Shown: piece after piece, positions 21,860-33,864 of the stretch
Layout: every line of letters starts with the position of its first letter
Numbering within the stretch: position 1 is the first letter of the stretch
NCBI GenBank assembly: GCA_027422505.1
Contig: JAPQWV010000028.1
Coordinates: forward strand, 4,182,001 to 4,246,000
Source: Craterostigma plantagineum
Lineage: Eukaryota > Streptophyta > Magnoliopsida > Lamiales > Linderniaceae
Direction: 5' to 3'
Length of the DNA stretch: 64,000 nucleotides
Translations under genes and position numbers: made by a program
Notes under the pieces: model-generated
Database searches by the model: none
What the model saw: the letters and a program-made list of their open reading frames with translations, nothing else
Told to the model about the DNA's origin: nothing

Positions 21860-24800
21860 TGTAATACCCGTAAAATTTAATACGGGTTTTACGGTGTAGT
21901 TAGCTGGACAATTACTCTACTTTACAAAAATTTGATAAAGAAAATATAAAGTTTTCGTGATATTAATATTATATATATACACACGTACAATGATTGGGGG
22001 AAATAAGTATTTAGCACACCTAAGTTTTCGTGAGAGGCAATTCCTTTGACTAGGAAGTTTTCGTACGATATATTAATGTTTAGAAACTTACGTGGCCATG
22101 TGGATAGATACAAATAAATAAGATGATGTGACTAGTTACAAATATATATAAGATTAATCCATCAAAGGAACTAAAGTAGTACACGTGGTGGGCTTGATAT
22201 TAGTGTTAAGTATGAGTAAGGATTGTTGTCTTAACTATAAGGTAATTGACATCACCATTTCAAAGCGTGAATATATGCATCAATATATATATAGATAGAA
22301 TACGAGATAGAAAAAGGAAGGGAAAATATTCATTAAGAAAGAGAAAACCCTAACATTGAGAACGTAGGCAAAAGTGGGAGAAGGACGAAAACTTCATCAA
22401 AAATAAGGGGAGATTTCGGCAAGCTTAGAAACCTTAACTAGCTCGGAAAAATCGGATATGAGGTAGGTGAAATTGACTTCATCTACAACATGTAAACCTA
22501 ATTCTGCTTTATATGTTTCGATATGTTATTTGATCTATGTGAAATATGTGATGTTTAATTGGAGTTTTTGTAGCCTAGGTAATCTTCACATATGCTAATG
22601 TTGTTTTACTATTTTATGTGGGTATGGATTGGTCGGGTGAAGTTTCGAAATGCATATGTGATTTAGGCAGTGTTAAAGAATTTATGTGGTCTTTTTGTGA
22701 TTTTATATGTTAGAGTGAATTTCCAGAATTTTAGTTTAGCAATGCTAAGAGCACATCGATATGTTTAGAAGTAATTCTCGGTAAGTAATTAAAACCTCTA
22801 AACCATTATAGGGTGTACTGTTTTCGGTGTGGAAATTATTTTAGGGATACGAGTTATTTATGGACTTGGATAGAATCTGAAATATGTATATAAACAGACC
22901 TATGATCTAAAGTTTCGGTACCCTAGGATGAGAGGATCTAAGTTCTCGGCATGTGAGGGTGTTTGATGTTGATAAGTTCTCAACATGGCATTATATATAG
23001 TTTTCGGTGCTTGCGTATTTAAGTTTTGTATTTAAGTTTGTGACACAAACCCCAAAGCTTTGATATCTTAAGACTTAAGTGTTTGACCAATATAAGGTTT
23101 TCGTAACCTTAATATGTATAAGAATCACAAAGTTTTCGTAAGAGCCTATAGAGTTTTCGTGTTTGAATTTAATTAGTATTTTGATGTGCAAACGTTTTAG
23201 ACACGTGAATTAATTTAGAATGCAAGCATTTGAGAATCTCGAAATATTTCGGCAAAGTTCATCTAGGTTTTCATTATTTAATAAGTTTTTGGTATTTCAT
23301 ATGCTTCGCCATTTAAGGAGTTTCAGCATTTTTAGGGTTTTCGGTACTTTAGCTTTGACAAGTTGAATCGTGAGTGAGGTACATGACTCACATCTCATAC
23401 TTAGTATATTTAGGATATTTGCGATGATTATCTATTGTTATGTATTTCATGATCATAGGAGTTTAACTACTTTGTTAGAAAACCCTTGAGGTTTAAGTCG
23501 GTTTGAGCTCATAAGTATTCATGTGACACAAGTTGAAAGTATTAGTGTTCTATGAAATTTAGTGAATTCGAAGTATGGGGTGATCCGGTAAGAATTAGTT
23601 CAGTTCTCTAGAATTTATGGGAATTAGGACGTACGACTTTCTGGATTTGAAATAGGTTTCGAAGCTAATCTTGATTTTATGAATTCTTGAACGTGAATAA
23701 AAATTCGGACGATTTACCTTAGTGTGAGGATCGGGCAAATTAGGTAGTATAACCCTAGTGAAAGTCGGGCGATTTAGGTTATCACAAGCTTAGAATATTT
23801 TAATAACTTGTGTTAGAATTATTTTAGATTGTACGGTCGAGTGTTGATTAAGATACTAACAATATTTATTATATTCAGAGAATCAATATATATAGGGACT
23901 ACACCAGACATCTTATTTGGCGATAGCGGGAGGACAGGTAGGTGAATTATTCATCTACAATGCGTAAACACTTATTTGAATTACATGCTTTTATGTGCTT
24001 CGATGATTTACGTGATTTATGTGCTTTCCTCACGTTTCATGTATTCTCACGTTTATATGCATAGCATATGCATATCATATCACAGGGATGAGAGATACTT
24101 ACACCGTACTGAGACGGTGTTGATTTGACGTACCGCTGAGCGGGGTAGTTCGAGTTTATTGTGATTTGTTGACTCGTTGAGGAGTCGAGGTTAGTACTCA
24201 TATGACACCTGACGCAGACAGGCGTGATCGATCTGTCTACTCAGGCGTGAACGTCCCGAGGTGCAAAACCGTCCTGATTTTATTTTCAGCGGAGGGACCT
24301 GATAGGCAGTTGCGTGAACGTCAAAACGCTGTCAGCGTCGGCAACCGCCTACGGAAGAGCGACCTAGCAGGGCAGTTGCGTGAACGTCAAAACGCTGCTA
24401 AGTAAGCTTTCGTTATGTTATAGGCGCGCGAGGTGTCGAGTCTGACCTAGGGCCCTGTGTTGTGTGATTTGAGATGGGATTGTGGGAAAAGAAAGAGTAT
24501 ATATTGCATGCGAGACATTGGGACTGGGAATGAGCGTTCACGTGCATACATGCATTTTATTCACCTACTGGGCGAATCGCTCAGTGTTTCCGTGTTGTAG
24601 GTAGTCTGACGCGAACGCGCGTCAAGACTGAGGCGGCTGGTGGCGGTGCTTCACGGACTTTTGAGGGCGGGGCGATACATGGATGAAGACCTGTGGAGCG
24701 ATAATAGGGTTTTGTTCTTTTGACATTTTGGGGCTACGCGCGTTGTACAGATACTACTATGTAAAATAATATTTTGTTGTATTATATTATCTTTTAGGAA

Positions 24801-24883
24801 AAAGTTTTTATTAGACGGGTCTTCCGCGACTTACATTGTGAAAATCCGCCACTAACCTTAATTAGAAAACGAGGGTCGTCACA
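21860..24883 (+). repeat. Solo LTR of a Ty3/Gypsy-type element
   Basis: A 3024-bp insertion starting TGTAATACCCG and ending GGTCGTCACA, with a 5-bp target duplication AAATG (21855-21859 and 24884-24888). No internal PBS, PPT or coding region is present, so it is a solo LTR left by LTR-LTR recombination. The start is similar to the ends of the Gypsy-E LTRs (minus TGTAATACCCG). It contains a 27-base direct repeat (24305 and 24371) and many GTTTTCG-type motifs. The strand is arbitrary because TG..CA ends are symmetric. Confidence 0.85.
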
Positions 24884-25470
24884 AAATGCATCAAATGCAA
24901 CAAGTCAGGCCACTTCGCCTCAAACTGCCCGATGGAAAACGGTGACAAAAAGATAAAGAAGCAGAAAGGAATGGTCACAAACTGGGAAGAGGCCGGAAGT
25001 GAAGAGGAGGAAGATCTCGCCTACATGGCCGATGATGATCAGGTATCTTCCTCATCCACTATTAAGAAAATACTTATTCTGTGCTAGGAAAGATGAATCT
25101 CATGATAACGCTTCTCAGTCCCTGAAGTAGATGAAAAGGAAAAAATGTTTAAAATAATTCAAAACGCAGAAATGAGGATTAAGTCGCTCAACTCACAAGT
25201 AAAGAAATTGGTTAGGCAACGAGATGACGTAGCTAGAGAAAAGCACCGAACGGATCTAGAAAATGAACGTTTAAGAGTCTAGCTAGAAACTTTTAAGGAA
25301 GAAAAAGCCTTGTGTAATTGTGAAGAGCTTAGAAAGCAAAATAGTGATATATCTAGGGACATCGCTGTTCTTAAAGACTCCTTGGAAGAAAAAGCACGTA
25401 CTATTGATAGACTTCTTGAAGGAAAACAAAATCTTGATATGTTACTCAGTATTCCTAGAATTGTTGGAAA
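24884..25470 (+). pseudogene. Element A gag: zinc knuckle and coiled-coil region
   Basis: Continues gag after the solo LTR. The knuckle, when read across the target site, is CIKCNKSGHFASNC (C-x2-C-x4-H-x4-C). It is followed by a lysine/glutamate-rich part and, after stops near 25085-25135, a coiled coil (NAEMRIKSLNSQVKKLVRQ, ISRDIAVLKDSLEEKARTID). A coiled coil in this position is a Sirevirus gag feature. The frame is interrupted by several stops. Confidence 0.78.
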
Positions 25471-25619
25471 ATCAGGTATAGGACATTCCATGACACCTGA
25501 ACACACTGCACCACAAACTGTTAGAAAGCCCAAGTGTTTTTCATGCGGCCGTCAATTCTAACAACTGTTTTTTGAAGAAAGCGGATAAGTCTAGATATGT
25601 CTGGAGGCCAAAACAGGTT

Positions 25620-27040
25620 CCTGAGAATCAAAACACTAATCTGCCCGTGTTTAAGAGATCATAGTCTGTGACACATGATAATCACGTGTTAACAGGAGTT
25701 ATTTTGCCGCTAACTTTTAGGACCCAATCAAAGTTGGGCACCTCAGAAAAGAATTGATTCATGCAGGTACAAAGAAGAAAATCCAGCAAGAAAAACAAGT
25801 GGTATCTCGACAGTGGATGTTCCCACAATATGACAGGTGATATCAGTAAGTTTGTGTCGGTGAAAGCGTACGGAGGTTGGATATTTCTCTTACGCCAACA
25901 ACACAAAAGCTAAGATTTGGGGTTGGAACTGTCGGTAACACTTTACATACTACTATAGATGACGTATGGTTAGTTAAGAATCTAGAACTTAACCTCATTA
26001 GCATTAGTCAGTAAGGGTCATACGGTAACTTTTGAAAATGATAAGTGTGTTGTTAGAAATGATGATAAAGTGTTATTTAGTGCATCTAGGATAGAAATAT
26101 CTACTTTATTACTCTTGATGATATCACTGACCAGAATGTCAAGTGCGTAGCAGTTACACAGGATAACACCTGGTTGTGGCACAGACGCTTAGGACATGCT
26201 AACATGGAACTACTGTCTCACATTACAAGCAATGCACTGGTAAGAGGTGTTCCTGACATAAAGTTCGTTAAAGACAAAACGTGCAAGGCATGCCAAATGG
26301 GTAAGCAGACCAAGACATCGTTCAAGGTAAAGAATGTGATATCCACATCCAGACCACTGGAAGTACTTCATCTCGACCTTTTTGGTCCTGTTCAGACGAT
26401 GTCTCTGCGAGATTAAAGATATGTCTTTATCATTGTTGATGATTATTCCAGGTATACATGGGTGATATTCCTTGCACATAAGAATGAGGCATTAGATAAC
26501 TTTGAATCTCTAGTAAAGAGACTTGAAAATGAAAAAGAAATGAATCTATGTAGGATACGTAGTGATAACGGATTAGAATTTGATAGTAAGTCATTTGCAT
26601 CATTCTGTAATCAATATGGATATAATCATAACTTCTCTGCCCCTATAACTCCCCAACAGAATGACGTAGTTGAACCGAAAAACAGAGTATTATAGGAAAT
26701 GGCTAGATCTATGTTACATGAGTATGATATTCCTAAACAGTTCTGGGCGGAAGCTGTTAGTACAGCTTGTTATGTGTCTAATCGTGTTTTCCTTAGGCTG
26801 ATATTAAAGAAAACTTCTTATGAAATCTGGCATGGTAGAACTCCAAATATAGGATACTTTCGTGTGTTTGGCTGTAAATGTTTTATTCTGAATGATAGAG
26901 ATAAGAGAGGAAAATTTGACTCTAAGGTAGATGAAGGGATATTCCTTGGTTACAGTCTTCATTCTAAAGCCTATCGTGTCTATAATAAAAGGAAGCTGAC
27001 TGTTCAGGAATCCATACATGTTACTTTCGATGAGATTCCT
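25620..27040 (+). pseudogene. Element A protease and integrase remnants
   Basis: The aspartic protease core WYLDSGCSHNMTGD lies near 25800. The pre-integrase zinc module is WLWHRRLGHANMELLSHI (26173 on) with CKACQMGKQ. Integrase core: LHLDLFGPVQT, IRSDNGLEFDSK and QQNDVVEPKNR, which retains the three acidic residues although Gly and Arg neighbours differ from consensus (QQNGVVERKNR). The C-terminal part follows: WHGRTPNIGYFRVFGCKCF, EGIFLGYSLHSKAYRVYN. Stops at 26414-26416 and 26693-26695 and frame changes before 26170 disable it. Confidence 0.87.
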
Positions 27041-27049
27041 AATGCAGAT

Positions 27050-28161
27050 GCTAATGATGAGGAAGGTATAGATTTTCCTTGTGCAGAATTGCAGGATACT
27101 AAAGACAGTGAGGAAGATATTCCAAAAGATGAAAATGTTGAGACACGGGAACCAGAAGCTGATGAACAGCAACACAGAAAATGGAAACATGCTTCCAGTC
27201 ATCCAACAGATCAACTGATAGGAAATATCACATCTGGAATCAAAACTCGAGCAATTGCATGAAATCAGGATACGGAGGAATCCCATGATGTACTGCTTTC
27301 AATGATGGAACCAAAGACGGTCCATGAAGCTCTAGACGATATATCTTGGGTCTCTGCCATGGAGGATGAGTTATATCAGTTCGAAAAGAGCCAAGTGTGA
27401 ACACTCGTAGAGAGACCAGACGAAAAATCCATCATAAGAACCAAATGGGTCTTCCGCAACAAACTCGACGAACACGGTAATATCACTTGAAACAAAGCGA
27501 GGTTAGTTGCAAAAGGTTATTCTCAGGAGGAAGTTATTGATTTTTCGGTGAAACTTTTGCTCCGGTAGCTAGATTAGAGTCTATACGTGTCTTACTTGCA
27601 TATGCATGCTTTAAACGTTTTAATCTTTTTCAAATGGACGTAAAAAGTGTATTTTTGAATGGCTTTTTAAATGAGGAAGTCTATGTAGAACAACCACCGG
27701 GTTTCGCTAGGGAAGATTTTCCAAATCATGTTTTTAAATTGAATAAAGCATTATATGGTTTAAAGCAGACTCCTAGGGCATGGTATGAAAGGCTGAGTAA
27801 GTTCTTGTTGACATAGGATTTTTTACTGGAACTATTGATAATACACTATTTATTAAGTATGAAGGTGATCACATGATACTGGTCCAAATCTACGTTGATG
27901 ATATTATATTTGGAAGTACTAATATCCTTCTTTGCGAGGAATTCTCTAAGTCTATGCAGGAGGAATTTGAGATGAGCTTAATGGGTGAGCTGAACTATTT
28001 CCTCGGGTTGCAAATAAAGCAGCTTGACAATGGAACCTTTATATCCGAGACGAAGTTTAGCAAGGAATTACTGACAAAATTCGGGATGAGTGATTCCAAA
28101 GAAATTTCCACCCCTATGCATCAAACCACCAAAATAGACAGTGACGAATCAGGTACACTAG
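27050..28161 (+). pseudogene. Element A reverse transcriptase, first copy (cut by element B)
   Basis: Copia-type RT. After an acidic linker it reads VFRNKLDEHGNIT with a stop, a frameshift at VIDF, then [45 protein letters not shown] and QIYVDDIIFGSTNIL (catalytic YVDD), and ends at TKIDSDESGT where element B starts (28162). TGA stops occur in SQV-stop-TLVERP and NIT-stop-NKAR. The same lesions recur in the second copy at 46909-48017. Confidence 0.87.
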
Positions 28162-29560
28162 TGTTGGTCCCTATTACACCAAACAATCTAACCTAGGATG
28201 GATTTGCCACACAAATAATCAAGAAATCATTGCAAATGGTGTGGGGTGCTTGAGAGGATAAGATGGAGGCTTAAAATATTCTCTCTCTAGAATAAGAACA
28301 CAAACAAGGACACCTAACTATGTGTTAGGGTTTTAGTATTTATACCACAAGTTGGTATATAATACTTTGGCCCTTGTAAGCCCCTTACAAGAATAAAATC
28401 ACTGGGCTTTAAAACATTAAAGCCCAGTTCACTTAAATTAATTACAAGATCAAGATGACCTAATTTAATTGAACACAATAAAATAATGGGACGATTTGAA
28501 TTCAGGCCCCCATAATTTTTACAAATAGAATTCAGGCCCCTGTCAGAATTTTATAGTTTGAAGGACCCATTTCAGAATTTTAGTTAGAATTAAGGTTGTT
28601 GGACGAAAATACCCTCATAAAAGAATAGTTATGAAGTGGTATCCAGTGCGCATGAAGTGTATCCAGCGCAACATAACAGGAAGTGGTACTGTAGATCCAT
28701 GATGTGGTACTGTAGACCCATGAAGTGGTACGGGTGAACAGTGAAGTGGTACTGTAGACCTATGAAGTGGTACGGGTGAACAGTGAAGTGGTACTGTAGA
28801 CCCATGAAGTGGTACTGGTGAACAGTGAAGTGGTACAAACATTTGTAGACCCATGAAGTGGTATTGTTGACCAGAGAAGAACTGGTGCGAGAGACACATG
28901 AAGTGGTACTGTTGACGCAGAGAAGTGGTACAGCATTTTGTAGACCCATGAAGTGGTATTGTTGAATGGAGAAGTGGTACAGCAGAATTCTTTAGTGTTT
29001 CTATAGAAATCGGGTAAATATTTGCACAAGAAACATATAAGAATTCTTCTGTACCACTTCTCCGTTCAACAATACCACTTCATGGGTCTACAAAATGTTG
29101 TACCACTTCTCTGCGTCAACAGTACCACTTCATGTGTCTCTCGTACCAGTTCTTCTCTGGTCAACAGTACCACTTCATGGGTCTACAAATGTTTGTACCA
29201 CTTCACTGTTCAACAGTACCACTTCATGGGTCTACAGTACAACTTCACTGTTCACCCGTACCACTTCATGGGTATACAGTACCACTTCACTGTTCACACG
29301 TACCACTTCATGGGTCTACAGTACCACTTCTTGTACAGTCTATACCACTTCTTCATGGTTGAAGAAGGTGATGGCAACTCCGTGTAATTTCCGCAACAGG
29401 CAGGGGCAAATGCGTCATTTTTTTCAAAATTGGTCCTTAACTTTAACACCAAACTTTAAATAGATCCGTAACCCTATTTTAAACATCATTGTGTCCTAAA
29501 TCCTAACTAAACTATCGAAACTATACCTGATATCTAATTAACCGTAAAATAATCGTAACA
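28162..29560 (-). repeat. Element B 3' LTR containing a fold-back insert
   Basis: The left 322 bases match 45007-45328 at about 95% identity. The remainder has no partner in the window. On the minus strand the LTR starts TGTTACG immediately after a GGGGGAGA polypurine tract and ends CCAACA at 28162. Element A target bases before it read ACTAG, and the uninterrupted copy at 48013-48017 reads ACCAG. The LTR includes a large hairpin block (28484 to about 29400). Confidence 0.7.
28484..29400. repeat. Large fold-back (hairpin) repeat of GAAGTGGTAC units
   Basis: The left arm (about 28620-28993) is built of many units around ATGAAGTGGTACTG and TGTAGACCC. The right arm (29039-29370) is the inverted complement (CAGTACCACTTCAT, GGGTCTACA) in mirrored order, separated by a spacer of about 45 bases. 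Flanking bits at 28500-28620 and 29390-29450 also look like imperfect inverted complements (TTTGAAGGACCC versus GGTCCTTAACTTTAA). This suggests a fold-back transposon or an inverted tandem array. Frames here give repetitive peptides on both strands, which are artefacts of the repeat. Confidence 0.85.
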
Positions 29561-29575
29561 ATCTCCCCCTTTGTG
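29561..29575 (-). promoter_or_regulatory. Element B polypurine tract
   Basis: Minus-strand CACAAAGGGGGAGAT directly precedes the LTR start TGTTACG. This is where plus-strand DNA synthesis would be primed, and it fixes the left LTR as the 3' LTR. Confidence 0.75.
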
Positions 29576-31880
29576 ATCAATTTGCAATTTAGCGCTTGTC
29601 ATCTTGCTCTTGTAATAATCCTGAGTCCTCAAACAACACGTATCAGAGGATATGTGGCGAAAGCGTATGTGTGCGTGTTCTTCTTCAATCTCCTCCTCCT
29701 TTATCTTGTCATGTGACCTCTTCTTTAGGAGATCCAAGCTCATCATGTTCTGAACTTCTCTTCTCGAAGCTGCTTGCCGGATCGTCTCTTTGTATTCGAT
29801 CTCTCCCTTCAATAGTTACAACTCCCCCTACATTTGGTCAACCTTTAGTTGGAATTGGGGAGTTCTCTTACATTTGGAGAGGTGTAATGGAGGCGGATCT
29901 TCACTTCTTGTGTTTTAGCTCTCCCTTCGATAGTCGCGACTCCCACTACATTTGTTCAACCATGTGTTGGGATTGGGGAGTTCTCTTTAAATGGAGAGAG
30001 CTGTACACGAGGCGCCAACTTTGATCTTTGAAGTCTGTGGTGTTTGCTTGATTATCTGACAGCGCTTGAGATTCAGCATTTTCTGACCTATCTTGCACTT
30101 TCGTCATAGTATTGCTCCCATTTTGCTTTAGTGCTACTCCCCCTCATGATGATTGAGTTGGGGAGATCGTCATGCGATGGATCAAAATGGGGCATTGTCC
30201 TTTGCAAGAAGATCGCGTCGTCAGGACAAGAAGTGGAGTTGATTGGTACTCACGGAAACTCTTCTTCTCGGCGTCATATTGGTCTTCTTCGCAGGAGGTT
30301 GCCTGACTCGGCGTCGACGAAACTTGTTCGGCTCCAGAAGAAGGTGCGTGGGGTGCGTTTTTCCAAAAATGTGCTTGGGCTCCTTCAGATTTTTCCATCA
30401 ATTGCATGAGAGCCCGTCTTCAGAGTGGTACGCGCGGTGGATGGTGGGTGCTCAGGTTGGGTAATAACCTGACGGAGCCACTAAGGCAATCCGTCGATAC
30501 GTGTTCAGAGTTAAACTCTGACACGGCCTGTGAGAACAGGGTTTAGAACCGGAGCCACATAGGCGTTCCGTTAACATCAATCCAGGAGCGTAGCTCACAG
30601 ATGATGGCCTGAAACCGCTGTTGTTTTGATATTGCAACGACTGGACTTCCTTCCGATCATCGAAGCATGTCTTAGAATGACATGTCTCCAGAAGTTCAGA
30701 TCTGGTCACAAAGTCCAGATGAAAAAAAGGTGTATGTGTCCTAAAAAAACATAAAACTTTTAGGTAGTGAGGACACCTAGACTCATTGTGTTCAAGAAAG
30801 TTCAGTGGTGTGGGGCTGACTACCACTAAGTTATATATCTCCCGCTTCCAAGTGAAGCGGTGATAGATTACGTGGCTCCCCGTGATTTTATGAAACATCG
30901 GTCTATTGGGAGATCGATGAGTGGGTAAGGCTCGGTTGTGCATGCGCCGTTGGACCAAATGAGGCGACTTCTACCCGGGAGCTGATAAAAAATCAACTCC
31001 TGTCCCTATATGGGATGTCCCGAATGTTTTGTGAGGTGAGGGATATGTGTATCGTCTGCTCTTCGGTCTTGTCAAGAATTACCAAATGGAATGTGGCTGA
31101 TGGACTTGAAATCTTCACTAACACTCGGCTACGTTCCGGGATTAGGCTCAGTTCGGTCTGACTGAACCATGGGAACCTAGAATCCATGCGTCCGTCAATT
31201 TTGGCAAGTGCTGCTTCATCAGCAAGTCGGAGCAAGGCAGTTGGGATCATCTTCGTGTTTGTGTATGGATGTCACGCCTTTTGTAATTCTCGAACTCTTG
31301 AGGGTTGAGTTTTGAAGTGAAGTCCGTCTTGGGAGGTGGAAGCGCCTGAGAGGGTTTTTCTTTCCTTTTTTTTCATTTTATTTTGCTTTTCTTTTCCTTT
31401 TTTTTATGAATCGTAATAGTAGTAGATGAGTAGTATCGAAATAGTAATAGATATAGGTTTATGTATAGGTATATGTATATGGGTTAAAGTAAGTTTCTCC
31501 CCCTCAAATCGTGCACCTAAGATGTACTCTTCCTAAAAATGTACTCTCCCCTCATAAATATGGAGTGATACTCCCCCTCAATGCATGCACGTTTAAACAT
31601 GTACGTTCTCTCCCAATTAAATAAGCGTGAACGTATTTATCTATTTTCAGATCAGATGCAAACTAAAGAATTACTGTTCTTTAAAAATGCATTAGAATGT
31701 ACGTTTTTTGCTATTTAACACTTAAAATAGGTATTTTAACATTTCAGCTTATATGCATACGTGAATGTTTAAGCTTGAATTTTTTTTTTAAAAAAATGTA
31801 TGCATAATGAAAATGTACATATGAGAGGGTATTAGACATTTCAGTTCATATGCATGCTAAAATTTAACATTTAAAGTTCT
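29576..31880 (-). other. Element B 3' non-coding region with repeated polypurine motifs
   Basis: About 2.3 kb without recognised protein homology between the gag remnant and the PPT. Minus-strand GGGGGAG motifs recur (plus ACTCCCCCT-type at 29821, 30138, 31498 and 31571). A two-copy tandem repeat with spacing near 118 bases starts at 29801 and 29919 (CTCTCCCTTC...). A 168-codon minus frame (30958-30452) has no recognisable motif. Long PPT-rich 3' regions are known for Sireviruses. Confidence 0.55.
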
Positions 31881-31917
31881 TCTGAATCATGCATGTATAC
31901 AATGTACCCTCGTGTGA

Positions 31918-32045
31918 TTGCTCGCATCGCTATCCAGTCGTGTATGTGGAGCAACCGAAGGTACCATACACGCTGGGATGTTTGGCTGCTCTCATCGCAT
32001 ACCAGTCATGGGTGTCGAGCAGCTCTCTTGTACCTATCCATGCTG
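31918..32045. repeat. Imperfect tandem duplication of about 65 bases
   Basis: Two adjacent diverged copies, both with CTCGCATCGC or CTCTCATCGC at the start, an ATCCAGTC or TACCAGTC core, GTACC, and CGCTGGGA or TGCTGGGA near the end. They lie at the downstream edge of the element B gag remnant. Confidence 0.55.
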
Positions 32046-33192
32046 GGAATCTGCAAAAACTTTATCGGGACTTTGGTACCCATTTTTTGATGGGTCCTCC
32101 CTTGTTAGCAGAAAACAAGTTAAGCACATTTGGTTCAGATATTGATCCTAAGTCATCCTTTAAAGCCCTTCAATATGGTTTGTGATTTAGGAATCCAAGT
32201 TTGGTGAACCTTAGAGGGAAATGACAATTCATCGCCAGTGAATGTGTGCGTAGGTGTAGAAGACCTAAAGATTTTCTCCCTAGCCAGTCGCATAAGATGC
32301 TTTCTGGAATGAATCTGGACTGGGTATTTCAAGTAGGAATATGAGCTTATGGCGCTATATGCGTCATTGGATGATGAGTCGTATTGCCTACAAGAGTTCA
32401 CATCATTCACTCTATAATGATGATTGTGCGGGATCTGAGAAGTTCGCTTGCTTAAGCTTGGAACTTGTTCTTTGCTCACTTCCCTTTCTCTTTTAATAGA
32501 ATAGGAGTAAATTCTTGATCATTTTCGAGCTTAATTTTACAGTTTAATGTCGATTTTCCTTTCTCCTTCCTAATCTTTATTTGTTCCTTAGCTACTTTTA
32601 GCGCTTTGCTTTTACTTAACGTTTCAGCTTCAATCAAAATTGACTTACAATGATTAGTAAAAGTTTTCTCAGTTTTAGGAACAAGGATTCTTCTTTTAGT
32701 TTTTGTTTTATTTACCTGTTTCGAGGAAAATGTATTACTTGACAAACTATTGGAAACAGATAAAGACGGGGAATTTTTTAGATATAAAATCTCCTTTAAA
32801 AGCTTTTCCTTTTCAGCGCCGAAACCTATCCTTTCATAGTTCAAAGTATCTTGTAAATCTTTCAATTTACGAAGAGTCTCTGGAGTATCACATAGAGTAG
32901 GCTTTTGATCATGTAAAGTATTTTCCCCTTTAGGAATTAAGTTAGAAGGAGAGTTTTGATCTGCTAGACCTATATTCGAAATAACATTCTCTAGTCGTTT
33001 AATCTTAGAGTAAAGCATTGTTGTTCCTCTAAGACGGTCTCATATTTTGATGAGACTTCATTTCGCTCAGCTTCGCAAGAACGTAAATTCTTAGTCATCT
33101 CGCAGACCCCATTTTCACTATCTTCTAACTTAGTTTCTAAGCTAATGATCTTTGACTTTGCGTTGGTCAAATCTTCATTAGCATAAGCTAGG

Positions 33193-33202
33193 CTCTCTTG
33201 TT
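33193..33202. repeat. Target-site duplication of LINE-2, left copy
   Basis: CTCTCTTGTT here and at 43886-43895. Joining the flanks through one copy restores an open frame in the element B coiled-coil gene, which supports the assignment. Confidence 0.75.
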
Positions 33203-33864
33203 TATTATTTTTTTTTTTTTGGAATGTGTCACTAGTATAAAGGAAAAACAGGAGTTACAATGTCGCGTGCATGATATCGCTCATGACGTATCAAGCGGTA
33301 ATGAAAAAACCGACCTGCCAGCACTAAAAACAAGGCAACCCAAACGACCTACAAGGTCCCAACAAGACCTAAGCCAAAAAACATCGAGAACAAGCAAGAC
33401 ACGGCTACGTAGGCATCGAAAACCACTTCAATCAACTGGTATCTGGCACCAAATGTAGTACCAGAAGGGGAGCCCGGCTAAGTGCCAAAACAGCGCCAAC
33501 AAGCACAGAACCCGAAGACAGTATCACGTAGGACAAGCTTCAGGCGGGAAAGGGGTCATCCGCAGGCAGGTCGGTGCGAAGCGATGAAACGCCACTCCAA
33601 TTTTCCAAGGATAATGACAACCATGAGTAGAACGCCCGCCATGGCCGGCCTCATGTCCCGCAAGCATCCATCCCCACGAAGGCCACCAAACCACAAGTCG
33701 CAGCAACCTGCACCCAAGCAAAGAGACAAGGAGAGAGCAGAAGAAATAAACAAGGGGGGAGGGTTAAGAAGATAGGTGGAACCCAAGGGGGGGTGACCCA
33801 TCCCAGGCGAATCAGCCACGGTAGCCAAACTGAGGGGCAGGACCGACGCCATCCCGGTACGTCC

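Larger units (their letters stand above)
31880..33202 (-). pseudogene. Element B gag C-terminal remnant (coiled coil)
   Basis: Minus strand. Starting at the LINE-2 target site it reads ESLAYANEDLTNAKSKIISL and MTKNLRSCEAERNE. After a frameshift near 33018 a 180-aa frame (33018-32476) continues the coiled coil (KIKRLENVISNIGLAD, LRKLKDLQDTLNYERI) and a basic tail (VNKTKTKRRILVPK). Weak pieces follow to about 31880, including GPIKKWVPKS, a motif seen just before the protease in Sirevirus-like Copia polyproteins. No protease follows. Confidence 0.6.

Noticed and set aside
28615..29390. CRISPR-like regularly spaced repeats
   Set aside because: Units are variable in length and arranged as inverted arms without unique spacers, in a plant LTR. 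This is a fold-back structure.
28615..29463. Overlapping frames on both strands encoding repetitive YHFMGLQ/VPLHGST-type peptides
   Set aside because: All six frames of the GAAGTGGTAC array are open because the unit lacks stops. They are by-products of the inverted repeat, not genes.
30452..30958. 168-codon minus-strand frame as a Sirevirus envelope-like gene
   Set aside because: No signal peptide, transmembrane segment or known motif is visible, and it lies in the PPT-rich non-coding region. A frame this long can occur by chance.
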